Shown one piece after another: positions 7,099 through 14,685 of a stretch of 15,856 nt of DNA. Source of the DNA: Aquificaceae bacterium (lineage in GTDB: Bacteria > Aquificota > Aquificia > Aquificales > Aquificaceae); the NCBI GenBank assembly GCA_027049085.1, contig JALTVH010000160.1, positions 1 through 15,856 on the forward strand, read 5' to 3'. The notes beneath the pieces are model-generated. The model saw nothing but the letters and a program-made list of their open reading frames with translations, searched no databases and was not told the origin of the DNA. Numbering within the stretch: position 1 is the stretch's first letter; each line of letters opens with the position of its first letter. The translations under genes and the position numbers were made by a program.

Positions 7099-7590
7099 TC
7101 AGGTAGAGCAGTCCCCGCAGAACTCAAGGAACTTTTTTATGTGGTTCCTCGTTCCCACCACAACCACTGTGTCTCCTGACTTTATAACCGCCTCGTAAGG
7201 GTCCGGGCTGACTATCATCTCATCACCCCTTATTATCGCAACCACAGAAGCGCCTGTCTTTTTCCTGATCTGGGATTCTGCGATCTTCTTATTTACGATT
7301 GATGATCCATTCCCCACCTTGACCCATTCCATGACCATTTCCCTCATGAACATTTCCATTTTTTCGGGTGCAACTGGCTGGTAGGTGGTTCCTGCAAGGA
7401 GAAATCCAAGCTCCTTGGCTTCATCTTCAGATAGGGTAAATACACAGGAAGGTTCTTCCTCTTCCTCATCAAGGATGTAAAGCTCACGCTTGCCGGTATT
7501 ATGAATTATAAGGGTCAGTATCCTTCCGTCCTCAAGGGTTAAAGAGTACTTTTTGCCAACCCCCGGAAGGTCTGCTTCCCTGAAAGCCAT
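7099..7590 (-). CDS. khtT: KhtT-like RCK_C (TrkA-C) regulatory subunit of the antiporter
   Basis: Cytoplasmic regulator of a KhtU-type antiporter. In Bacillus, KhtT binds cyclic-di-AMP through its RCK_C domain and controls K+/H+ exchange. The 163 residues show the KhtT N-terminal domain (LPGVGKKYSLTLEDGR, 8-23, through about 75) and an RCK_C domain (about 88-155) with IAESQIRKKTGASVVAIIRG and SGDTVVVVGT. ATG at 7590 is one base after the guaB stop; a ribosome site (GGTGGAG) lies within the last guaB codons. Odd features are an acidic run of five Glu in the first domain (42-46) and a C-terminal tail with C158-G-D-C161, which could be a redox or metal CxxC. Whether this organism makes cyclic-di-AMP is not visible here. 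Confidence 0.88.
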   Translation of the reverse strand: MAFREADLPGVGKKYSLTLEDGRILTLIIHNTGKRELYILDEEEEEPSCVFTLSEDEAKELGFLLAGTTYQPVAPEKMEMFMREMVMEWVKVGNGSSIVNKKIAESQIRKKTGASVVAIIRGDEMIVSPDPYEAVIKSGDTVVVVGTRNHIKKFLEFCGDCST

Positions 7591-7591
7591 C

Positions 7592-9064
7592 TCACTCCAC
7601 CCAGTAGTTTGGCGCTTCCTTGGTTATCTGAACGTCATGCACGTGGGATTCCCTGTATCCTGCCCAGGTGATCTTGACAAACCTTGCCTTTTCTCTCAGT
7701 TCATTGAGGTCCCTTGATCCGGTGTATCCCATTCCTGCCCTGAGCCCCCCTACAAGCTGGTAGATAACATCACTGAGCTTGCCCTTGTAAGGAACTCTTC
7801 CTTCAATGCCTTCAGGCACATACTTATCGGTGCCCTCCTGTGCGTATCTGTCCGAGGAATGCTTTGCCATCATAGCTCCGAGGGATCCCATTCCCCTGTA
7901 AACCTTGTAGGCTCTGCCCTGATAATAGATAGTCTCACCTGGCGCCTCTTCCGTTCCCGCAAGGAGATTCCCAAGCATAACAGCGCTTGCCCCTGCAGCA
8001 AGAGCCTTGACTATATCTCCCGAATACCTTATTCCGCCGTCAGCTATCACAGGAATACCCTGTTCTCTTGCCACCGAGTATGCTTCCATGATGGCTGTGA
8101 TCTGGGGAACACCAACTCCCGCAACTATCCTCGTTGTGCAGATTGAACCGGGTCCCACACCCACCTTTACAGCATCTGCTCCTGCATCAATCAGAGCCCT
8201 CGTTCCCTCTGCGGTTGCAACATTGCCTGCCATAACTGAAACATGAGGGTAGGAAGCCTTTATCTTCTCAACAGTTTCAATAACTCTCTTAGAATGACCG
8301 TGAGCTGTGTCAACAACTACAAGATCAACACCAGCATCCACGAGGGCTGAAACTCTATCAAGGGTATCCTTCCCCGTTCCCACCGCTGCACCTACCCTCA
8401 GCCTTCCGAACTCATCCTTACAGGCGTTTGGATACTTTTTCTTTTTAACTATGTCCTTAATAGTGATGAGTCCCTTTATCCTGCCTTTCTCATCAACGAT
8501 TGGTAGCTTCTCAACCTTGTATTTCTGAAGGATCTCTGTAGCTTCATCAAGGGTTATTCCCTCCCTTGCGGTGATGAGGTTCTCTCTGGTCATAAATAGC
8601 GAAACTTCCCTGTCGTAATCAGAAGGCTTGATAAACCTGAGGTCTCTGTTTGTGAGGATACCCACGAGATAGCCATCTTCATCTACAACGGGAACGCCCG
8701 AGATCTTATATCGCTCCATGATCTCAAGAGCTTCTCTCACACTCGCATCGGGCCTCACCGTTACAGGATTCAAAATCATCCCGCTCTCAGACTTCTTGAC
8801 CTTCTCAACTTCTCTTGCCTGAACCTCTATGGGAATGTTCCTGTGAATGATGCCTATTCCGCCTTCCCTCGCCAGGGCAATAGCAAGCCTTGCTTCAGTT
8901 ACCGTATCCATCGCCGCAGAGATGATCGGGATATTCAGCTTTATTCCAGGTGCTATAAATGTTGAGACATCAACTTCCGAGGGAAGAACCTCCGAATATC
9001 CGGGAAGGAGGAGAAGGTCATCAAAGGTTAGACCTTCCTTAAGGATCTTATCAACCTCTACCAT
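7592..9064 (-). CDS. guaB: Inosine-5'-monophosphate dehydrogenase
   Basis: GuaB oxidises IMP to XMP with NAD+, the committed step to GMP and GTP. The 490 residues are normal for the bacterial enzyme. Seen: N-terminal barrel with GGIGIIHRN, paired CBS domains about 95-210, VVVDTAHGHS, the active-site loop GVGPGSICTTR (catalytic Cys near 308), phosphate-binding ADGGIRYSGDI and MLGNLLAG, the flap YRGMGSLGAM and SSDRYAQ, and EGIEGRVPYKG near the C-terminus. ATG at 9064 matches the family start and has no Shine-Dalgarno sequence; instead TATAAT ends 6 bases upstream. It lies 29 bases after dtd and one base before khtT, so it may be expressed both from the upstream operon and from its own promoter. 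Confidence 0.97.
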   Translation of the reverse strand: MVEVDKILKEGLTFDDLLLLPGYSEVLPSEVDVSTFIAPGIKLNIPIISAAMDTVTEARLAIALAREGGIGIIHRNIPIEVQAREVEKVKKSESGMILNPVTVRPDASVREALEIMERYKISGVPVVDEDGYLVGILTNRDLRFIKPSDYDREVSLFMTRENLITAREGITLDEATEILQKYKVEKLPIVDEKGRIKGLITIKDIVKKKKYPNACKDEFGRLRVGAAVGTGKDTLDRVSALVDAGVDLVVVDTAHGHSKRVIETVEKIKASYPHVSVMAGNVATAEGTRALIDAGADAVKVGVGPGSICTTRIVAGVGVPQITAIMEAYSVAREQGIPVIADGGIRYSGDIVKALAAGASAVMLGNLLAGTEEAPGETIYYQGRAYKVYRGMGSLGAMMAKHSSDRYAQEGTDKYVPEGIEGRVPYKGKLSDVIYQLVGGLRAGMGYTGSRDLNELREKARFVKITWAGYRESHVHDVQITKEAPNYWVE

Positions 9065-9070
9065 ATATAT

Positions 9071-9076
9071 ATTATA
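9071..9076 (-). promoter_or_regulatory. Predicted guaB -10 box, likely leaderless start
   Basis: The minus strand reads a perfect TATAAT, then ATATAT, then the guaB ATG. Transcription would start on or beside the A of the start codon, giving a leaderless mRNA. The -35 region falls on the dtd stop codon (TTATAG, poor match, 17-base spacer), so the promoter may rely on the -10 box or an activator. Confidence 0.55.
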
Positions 9077-9093
9077 GCGGTCTTTAGTTGTAC

Positions 9094-9540
9094 CTATAAC
9101 TCACGGGAATCAAGTATAAAGGTCACAGGTCCCCAGTTAATTATGTGCACCTCCATCATCGCTCCAAACACACCCCTCTCAACTTTGATACCATGACCCT
9201 CAAGGAGTTCGCAAAATCTTTCATAAAGTTCCTTTGCCTTGGCAGGTTCCTCAGCCTGTTCAAAGCTCGGTCTCCTTCCTTTCTTGAGGTTTGCACAGAG
9301 TGTAAACTGCGACACCACAAGAGCTGACCCTCCTACCTCCTTAAGGGAAAATTGAAACTTTCCTTTCTCATCCTCAAAGATCCTAAGGTTCACGATCTTT
9401 TCGGTGAGTTTTTTCGCGTCATCCTGAGCATCACCCCTAACCACCCCAAGGAGGACATTTATCCCTCGCCCTATACTTCCGACTGTTTTTCCACCGACTT
9501 TTACCTCCGATCGGGAAACCCTCTGAACTACAGCGATCAC
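9094..9540 (-). CDS. dtd: D-aminoacyl-tRNA deacylase
   Basis: Dtd hydrolyses D-amino acids (and misattached glycine) from tRNA, a proofreading step for translation. The 148 residues match the family's usual length. Seen: N-terminal MIAVVQRVSRSEV, the active-site SQFTL (77-81), KKGRRPSF (86-93) and the C-terminal cross-subunit Gly-cis-Pro motif as NWGPVTF (135-141), where many homologues have NDGPVT. The start is GTG at 9540, 6 bases after the WD40 gene stop and without a ribosome site, so translation probably depends on re-initiation after the upstream gene. Position between an exported WD40 protein and guaB gives no obvious functional link. Confidence 0.95.
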   Translation of the reverse strand: MIAVVQRVSRSEVKVGGKTVGSIGRGINVLLGVVRGDAQDDAKKLTEKIVNLRIFEDEKGKFQFSLKEVGGSALVVSQFTLCANLKKGRRPSFEQAEEPAKAKELYERFCELLEGHGIKVERGVFGAMMEVHIINWGPVTFILDSREL

Positions 9541-9546
9541 GAAAAT

Positions 9547-10455
9547 TTATTTTATCCGCCTTATTATGAGAGTTCCCTTATCATCACCAGAAACGAGGTA
9601 ATTTCCATCATGGGAAAACTTGAGGGCAAGAACTCGTCCCTTGTGACCAGAAAATATCCCCACGGGCGTCCATCCCTTGGTACTCCAGAGCTTAACCTTT
9701 CCGTCAAAACCACCTGTCGCTATTAGGGTGCCATCTGGCGAGTAGTCAATGGCAAAAACGGCCCCGTTGTGGGCTTTGAATCTATGAAGCTTCTTACCAT
9801 TCCTAACCCACCAGACGATAACCGTCTGATCATTGCTCCCCGATACAAGAATGCTCCCCTTTGGTGAGAAGGCAACGGAGTAAACAAAATCCTTATGCCC
9901 CTTTAAAACCTTTGTGGGTCCGTTGAGGTCCCATATCCTTATAGTGTAGTCCCTGCTTGCAGAGGCAAAAACCTCTTTCCTCGGTGAAAAACTGATGTCG
10001 TAAATCCAGCCCGAATGACCGCTCAGCTTCTTTATTTCTCGCCAGGAGGTTGCGTCCCAGACCCTGATTTCCCAGAGGTCATCGCCACTTGCCAGGTACT
10101 TGCCGAACCTTGAAAAGGAGAGGGCTCTAACGTATTCCTGATGAGCTCTGAGCTCGGTAACCTTCTTCCCGATGGGCAATCTCCAGATCTTGATTACCCT
10201 GTCATCACCGGATGAGGCGATGTAGCCTCGCCTGTTTATCGCAACAGCCAGAACCTTTCCACTATGGCTTTTTATAGACAGGATCTTCTTGCCCTTCTTG
10301 ATGTTCCATACATTTATATAGCCGTCATCACCGCCCGTTACAACGATGTTTCCATAGATGTCAATAGACCTGATCGCACCCCTGTGGGCTTTAGTAATGG
10401 TCTGGCTCAGAACCAGAGAAATACCAAGCAATAAAAGTATCAGGGTCCTGCCCAT
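9547..10455 (-). CDS. Exported seven-repeat WD40 beta-propeller protein
   Basis: From ATG at 10455 the 302-residue protein begins with a Sec-type signal peptide: MGR, a hydrophobic core (TLILLLLGISLVL), and a probable cut near S17/Q18. It is otherwise one WD40 propeller with seven repeats whose strand-c endings read INVWN, IKIWR, IRVWD, IRIWD, VIVWW, VKLWS and LIIRR. The GH/GHx and structural Asp positions recur every 40-42 residues. It probably acts in the periplasm as a scaffold; no catalytic motif is visible and no partner can be named. The frame is open to an ATG at 10515, but a strong ribosome site directly before 10455 and the signal peptide favour the shorter form. It heads a minus-strand operon with dtd and lies divergent to thrS. 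Confidence 0.85.
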   Translation of the reverse strand: MGRTLILLLLGISLVLSQTITKAHRGAIRSIDIYGNIVVTGGDDGYINVWNIKKGKKILSIKSHSGKVLAVAINRRGYIASSGDDRVIKIWRLPIGKKVTELRAHQEYVRALSFSRFGKYLASGDDLWEIRVWDATSWREIKKLSGHSGWIYDISFSPRKEVFASASRDYTIRIWDLNGPTKVLKGHKDFVYSVAFSPKGSILVSGSNDQTVIVWWVRNGKKLHRFKAHNGAVFAIDYSPDGTLIATGGFDGKVKLWSTKGWTPVGIFSGHKGRVLALKFSHDGNYLVSGDDKGTLIIRRIK

Positions 10456-10458
10456 CTC

Positions 10459-10467
10459 ATCACCCCC
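10459..10467 (-). promoter_or_regulatory. Shine-Dalgarno sequence deciding the WD40 gene start
   Basis: GGGGGTGAT on the minus strand ends three bases before ATG 10455-10453. It marks this ATG, rather than the in-frame ATG at 10515, as the start, which leaves the signal peptide at the true N-terminus. Confidence 0.65.
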
Positions 10468-10502
10468 TTCACCTAAGTACCTATTTCGGTTATTTGGAAC
10501 TT

Positions 10503-10526
10503 TTATTTTAAACACCTTTAAAATAA
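10503..10526. repeat. Perfect 10+10 inverted repeat carrying both divergent -10 boxes (WD40 gene / thrS)
   Basis: TTATTTTAAA (10503-10512), spacer CACC, then TTTAAAATAA (10517-10526) form a perfect palindrome. Each arm contains TAAAAT on one strand: 10519-10524 plus, ending 9 bases before the thrS ATG, and 10510-10505 minus, about 50 bases before the WD40 ATG. For thrS a TTGGAA at 10494-10499 could serve as -35 with a 19-base spacer. It could be a symmetric bidirectional promoter or an operator. A terminator is unlikely because the stem is pure A/T and lies in a divergent gap. Confidence 0.55.
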
Positions 10527-10533
10527 GAAAACT

Positions 10534-12459
10534 ATGCAGGTGAAGGAAAAGATTAGGGTTGAGATAGATGGCAACGAAGTAATTGTTGAGAGAGGTACAC
10601 CCCTCTCTGAGGTCTTTAAGAAAGCTGGGATTGGAGATGCCCTGGGAGCGGTTGCGGGAGAAAGGATCATAGATCTTCAGACACCCCTCTCAGAAAGCAT
10701 AAAGATCAAACCAGTGAGGAGAGGGGATCCTGAATCCCTTCATATTCTCAGGCACTCCCTTGCCCACATAATGGCTCAGGCATTGAAGGAGCTATACGGT
10801 GTTGATAAGGTTCACCTTGGCATCGGTCCAACAACCGAGGACGGCTTTTACTACGACGTGGAAGTTGAGAACCACAGAATTACCGAGGAAGACCTTCCAA
10901 AAATAGAGGAGAAGATGAAGGAAATAATCCAGAGGGACTATCCGATCCTCAGAAAAGAACTCAGCAGGGAGGAGGCAATAAAGCTCTTCAAAGATCTTAA
11001 GGAGAGATACAAAATAGATATCATCGAGAGGATACCGCCGGAGGACACCATCTCTGTTTACCAGCAGGGTGATTTTATAGACCTGTGCAGGGGTCCTCAC
11101 CTGCCCTCAACGGGAAAGGCAGGTGCCTTCAAGCTCACCTCAATCGCGGGTGCCTACTGGATGGGGAGGTCAGACCAGCCACAGCTCACAAGGATATACG
11201 GACTTGCCTACTGGAACGACAAGGATCTGAGAAAACGTCTCCAGTTTTACGAAGAGGTCAAGAAGAGAGACCACAGGAAACTGGGAAGGGATCTTGAATT
11301 CTTCCTTATAGATGATAATGTCGGTGCAGGTTTGGTTCTATGGCTCCCCAGAGGATCAACATACAGGATGATCCTTGAAAATTATCTCAGGGAAGAGCAC
11401 ATCAAAAGAGGATACCAGTTTGTTTACACACCCCACGTTGGGAGATCCAAACTCTGGGAGATCAGCGGACATCTTGAGTACTACAAAGAAAACATGTTCC
11501 CTGAGATGGAGATGGAGGGGGAAAGTTATTTCGTAAAACCAATGAACTGTCCCTTCCACATCTCAATTTACAAGAGCAGGGTAAGGAGCTACAAAGAACT
11601 GCCTTTCAAGATCGCGGAGCTTGGGACCGTATACAGGTACGAGATGTCAGGTGTCCTTCATGGGCTCTTGAGAGTAAGGGGCTTCACCCAGGACGATGCT
11701 CACATCATCTGCACCCCCGATCAGGTAGATGAGGTCATCAAGGATACCCTTGACCTTGCCCTCAGCATACTTAAGGATTTTGGTTTTGAGGACTTCAAGA
11801 TCTATGTATCTACCAGACCCCCCTACGCAATAGGGTCCGACGAGCAGTGGGAGGTTTCGGAAAAGGCTCTGATGAAGGCTGTAGAAGAACTTGGCTACAC
11901 CTGCGAAGTGGATGAAGGAGGAGGTGCCTTCTACGGTCCAAAAATTGACGTCAAGATCACCGACGCTCTTGGCAGGCTCTGGCAGTGCTCAACTATTCAG
12001 TTTGACTTCAACCTCCCGGAAAGATTTGATATGACCTACGTTGGTCCCGACAACCAGAAACACAGACCCTACATGATCCACAGGGCGCTCCTTGGCTCAA
12101 TAGAACGTTTCACGGGCGTGCTCCTTGAACACCACTCAGGACTGCTTCCCCTCTGGCTCTCACCAACACAGGCTGTAATTATCCCAATAGCAGACAGGCA
12201 CATAGAGTATGCACAAAAGGTCCTGGAAACCCTACAGAAAGAATCCATAAGGGTAGAGATAGATGACAGGGATGAGAGGATGAACGCCAAAATAAGGGAC
12301 GCCGAACTCCGGAAGATACCCTACATCCTCGTGGTCGGCGACAGGGAGGCACAAAAAGGAACCGTGGCGGTAAGGTCAAAGTTAGAGGGAAACCTCGGGG
12401 AAATGGAAGTTCAGAAACTTTTAGAAAGATTAGTTGAGAGGGTAAGAAAGAGAAGATAG
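10534..12459 (+). CDS. thrS: Threonyl-tRNA synthetase
   Basis: Class II aminoacyl-tRNA synthetase that charges tRNA-Thr and edits Ser-tRNA-Thr. The 641 residues are the full bacterial length. Domains in order: TGS (about 1-63); editing domain with the HSLAH (HxxxH) motif near 73 and the second motif CRGPHLPS near 185; class II core about 245-530 with motif 2 around YRYEMSGVLHGLLRVRGFTQDDAH and motif 3 around HRALLGSIERF; anticodon-binding domain about 540-641. The zinc ligands are in place: Cys near 338 (MNCPFH), His near 389 (DDAHII) and His near 515 (MIHRAL). ATG at 10534 has no ribosome site and lies 9 bases after a -10-like TAAAAT. I see no long leader, T-box or operator hairpin of the Escherichia coli thrS type. 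It is followed after one base by plsC. Confidence 0.98.
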   Translation: MQVKEKIRVEIDGNEVIVERGTPLSEVFKKAGIGDALGAVAGERIIDLQTPLSESIKIKPVRRGDPESLHILRHSLAHIMAQALKELYGVDKVHLGIGPTTEDGFYYDVEVENHRITEEDLPKIEEKMKEIIQRDYPILRKELSREEAIKLFKDLKERYKIDIIERIPPEDTISVYQQGDFIDLCRGPHLPSTGKAGAFKLTSIAGAYWMGRSDQPQLTRIYGLAYWNDKDLRKRLQFYEEVKKRDHRKLGRDLEFFLIDDNVGAGLVLWLPRGSTYRMILENYLREEHIKRGYQFVYTPHVGRSKLWEISGHLEYYKENMFPEMEMEGESYFVKPMNCPFHISIYKSRVRSYKELPFKIAELGTVYRYEMSGVLHGLLRVRGFTQDDAHIICTPDQVDEVIKDTLDLALSILKDFGFEDFKIYVSTRPPYAIGSDEQWEVSEKALMKAVEELGYTCEVDEGGGAFYGPKIDVKITDALGRLWQCSTIQFDFNLPERFDMTYVGPDNQKHRPYMIHRALLGSIERFTGVLLEHHSGLLPLWLSPTQAVIIPIADRHIEYAQKVLETLQKESIRVEIDDRDERMNAKIRDAELRKIPYILVVGDREAQKGTVAVRSKLEGNLGEMEVQKLLERLVERVRKRR

Positions 12460-12460
12460 G

Positions 12461-13114
12461 GTGAGGGATCAGCATTACTTCACATGGGTTGAGCACTATC
12501 TGATCAGGCCTCTCTGTCCCGTTGGTAAACCACTCTTCAGAATCCTGATGGGAATTAAAGCGGTAGGCACAGAGAAGATTCCGGAAGGCGCCTGCATAGT
12601 AGCGTCAAACCACAGGTCACATCTTGATCCACCCGTTCTCAACTCTGTTTTTCCAGAACCTCTAATTTTTCTTGCAAAAGAGGAACTATTCAGGCCTCCC
12701 CTTGGCTGGATTCTGAGACACATGCGTGCAATTCCAGTGAGGAGACGAGGTGACGTTGAGGTACTGAATACATCCCTTGAGCTTCTTAGAAGAAACCTGA
12801 AGGTTGCGATCTTTCCTGAGGGTACAAGGGCAAAGCCGGGGGAGTTTTTAAAGCCTAAGCCGGGCGTTGGCCTGCTTGCGGTTAAAAGCGGTGTGCCTGT
12901 GCTCCCTGTTCTCATTGAAGGCACAGACCGCTCAATGCCGAGGGGCTCAAAGTGCCCGAAGGTCTTTGGAAGTATAACAGTCACGATAGGAGATCCTTTC
13001 ACAGCACAGGGCTTTGAAGACAGCCCAAGAGGATACAAAGAGGCTGCAAAGGAAATAATGAGGAAAATTCAGACACTTTCGGAGGAATCCTCCTCATCCT
13101 TCAGAAGCTTGTAA
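12461..13114 (+). CDS. plsC: 1-acyl-sn-glycerol-3-phosphate acyltransferase
   Basis: PlsC acylates lysophosphatidic acid to phosphatidic acid at the inner membrane, the second acylation of phospholipid synthesis. The 217 residues carry the four acyltransferase blocks: catalytic HX4D as NHRSHLD (H51, D56), RRRGD (94-98), FPEGTR (118-123) and PVLPVLIEGTD (about 145-155). The start is GTG at 12461, one base after the thrS stop, with no strong ribosome site, so it is probably translated by coupling to thrS. The last 46 bases overlap the convergent cimA gene, and the encoded tail is Ser-rich (SEESSSSFRSL). It is a different LPLAT subfamily from the DUF374 protein at 5335-6012. Confidence 0.93.
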   Translation: MRDQHYFTWVEHYLIRPLCPVGKPLFRILMGIKAVGTEKIPEGACIVASNHRSHLDPPVLNSVFPEPLIFLAKEELFRPPLGWILRHMRAIPVRRRGDVEVLNTSLELLRRNLKVAIFPEGTRAKPGEFLKPKPGVGLLAVKSGVPVLPVLIEGTDRSMPRGSKCPKVFGSITVTIGDPFTAQGFEDSPRGYKEAAKEIMRKIQTLSEESSSSFRSL

Positions 13115-14658
13115 ACTATTGCATCAGTAAGGGCTATCCAGGAAGCCTCAATAACGTTCTCGGAAACCCCTATGGTTCCCCATTTCCTCTTGCTGTCACC
13201 GGACTCAATTAGAACCCTCACCTTTGCAGAGGTCCCTGCAGACTCGTTTATGATCCTTACCTTATAGTCTATCAACTGCATGTCACGGAGATTGGGGTAA
13301 AACTCCTCAAGGGCTTTCCTGAGTGCCCTGTCTAAGGCACTAACCGGTCCGTTCCCGAGGGAGGCGGTGTGCTCATCTACCCCTTCCACCGACAGCCTCA
13401 CAGTTGCTTCGGAAGTGGGTATGCGGTCCTTCTTTCTCTTGGCTATGAGAACTCTGTAGGCTGTAAAGTCAAAGTAGTCTCTTACAAGTCTAAAGTGCCT
13501 CCTGCATAGGAGCTCAAGGGATGCATCCGCTGCCTCAAAGTGGTAGCCCTCTTTCTCAAGATCCTTGATCTTCTCAATGAGCTTCAGAAGCTCCGGAGAC
13601 CTCTCATCAACCTCAATACCGAATTCCCTCAGTTTGTGGATCAGGTTACTCCGTCCAGCAAGGTCAGAAACGGTGATCTTTCTTCTGTTCCCAACAAGCT
13701 CCGGATCGACATGCTCATAGGTCTCCTTTCTTTTCAGAACCGCCGAGGCATGAACACCGCCCTTGTGGGCAAAGGCACTGTCACCAACATAGGGCATGTT
13801 TCTCGGGAGGGGCATATTGGAAAGCTCGGCAACAAAGTGAGCAAGCTCTGTTAGCTTCTGGAGACTTTCCTGCGGGACAGCACTAAAGCCCATCTTCAGC
13901 TGGAGGTTTGGGATTATGGAACAGAGGTTAGCATTTCCCGTCCTCTCACCTATCCCGTTGATGGTGCCGTGAACCTGCCTTGCACCTGCCAGAACAGCCA
14001 TTATTGAGTTTGCAACTGCAGTTTCGGAATCGTTGTGGGTATGGATTCCAACCTTTGCAGTGGGAAACCTCTTAACTACTTCCTTTGTTATCTCATAAAC
14101 CCGGTTTGGAAGTGTTCCGCCATTTGTGTCACAGAGAACCACCCAGTCTGCTCCTGCGTTGAGGGCCGTCTCAACAACAGCAAGGGCGTATTCCCTGTTG
14201 GCTTTAAAGCCGTCAAAGAAGTGTTCCGCATCAAAGATAACCTCATCAACATACTTCTTGAGGTAGGTCACAGTGTCGCCGATCATCTCCAGGTTCTCAT
14301 CAAGGGAGGTTCCGAGAGCCTCTGTAACGTGCATATCCCAGCTTTTCCCAAAGATAGTGACAGTGGGTGTTTCCGCTTTTATGAGTGATTCAACTTGCGG
14401 GTCTTCCTTGGCTTTTTTACCAGCCTTTCTTGTTGATCCAAAGGCTGTAATTCTGGAATGCATGAGCTTGAGTTTTCTGATCTTCTTAAAAAAGAGGTTG
14501 TCCTTTGGATTTGCATAGGGCCACCCGCCCTCTATGTAGTCAATTCCAAATTCATCAAGCTTCTGGGCGATCCTCAGCTTGTCCTCAAGGGAAAAATTCA
14601 CACCCTCAGCCTGAGAACCGTCTCTCAGGGTTGTGTCGTATATGTAAACCTTTTCCAT
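13069..14658 (-). CDS. cimA: (R)-citramalate synthase
   Basis: CimA condenses acetyl-CoA and pyruvate to (R)-citramalate, the threonine-independent entry to isoleucine synthesis. The 529 residues fit the long CimA form rather than the homocitrate or HMG-CoA lyase relatives. Seen: DTTLRDGSQ (8-16) with catalytic Arg12 and metal Asp13, EGGWPYANPKD (about 43-53), metal-binding HTHND (about 205-209), and NGIGERTGNANL soon after. A C-terminal LeuA-type regulatory domain (about 400-519) includes VSALDRALRKAL, which usually binds the feedback inhibitor isoleucine. ATG at 14658 lies 27 bases after the upstream gene, has no ribosome site and follows TAGTAT by 9 bases, so it may have its own promoter. 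Its 3' end overlaps plsC by 46 bases. Confidence 0.94.
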   Translation of the reverse strand: MEKVYIYDTTLRDGSQAEGVNFSLEDKLRIAQKLDEFGIDYIEGGWPYANPKDNLFFKKIRKLKLMHSRITAFGSTRKAGKKAKEDPQVESLIKAETPTVTIFGKSWDMHVTEALGTSLDENLEMIGDTVTYLKKYVDEVIFDAEHFFDGFKANREYALAVVETALNAGADWVVLCDTNGGTLPNRVYEITKEVVKRFPTAKVGIHTHNDSETAVANSIMAVLAGARQVHGTINGIGERTGNANLCSIIPNLQLKMGFSAVPQESLQKLTELAHFVAELSNMPLPRNMPYVGDSAFAHKGGVHASAVLKRKETYEHVDPELVGNRRKITVSDLAGRSNLIHKLREFGIEVDERSPELLKLIEKIKDLEKEGYHFEAADASLELLCRRHFRLVRDYFDFTAYRVLIAKRKKDRIPTSEATVRLSVEGVDEHTASLGNGPVSALDRALRKALEEFYPNLRDMQLIDYKVRIINESAGTSAKVRVLIESGDSKRKWGTIGVSENVIEASWIALTDAIVYKLLKDEEDSSESV

Positions 14659-14667
14659 ATCTGCTAA

Positions 14668-14673
14668 ATACTA
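14668..14673 (-). promoter_or_regulatory. Possible cimA -10 box
   Basis: TAGTAT on the minus strand (five of six bases match TATAAT) ends 9 bases before the cimA ATG, in the 27-base gap. No ribosome site is visible. A convincing -35 at proper spacing is absent, so this is weak. Confidence 0.3.
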
Positions 14674-14685
14674 TTAAGTTATTTT

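Noticed and set aside
10456..10515. Twenty-residue N-terminal extension of the WD40 protein
   Set aside because: It would place basic and polar residues ahead of a clear signal peptide and ignore the strong ribosome site directly before 10455.
10503..10526. Palindrome as an intrinsic terminator
   Set aside because: It lies between divergent genes, its stem is only A/T pairs, and no transcription unit ends there.
10456..10533. T-box or thrS autoregulatory leader
   Set aside because: The gap is only 78 bases, and the likely thrS transcript begins next to the ATG, leaving no room for a structured leader.
12496..13038. Minus-strand 180-codon open frame
   Set aside because: It lies opposite plsC, which has all four acyltransferase blocks; the antisense product is low-complexity Ser/Arg/Pro without a domain pattern.
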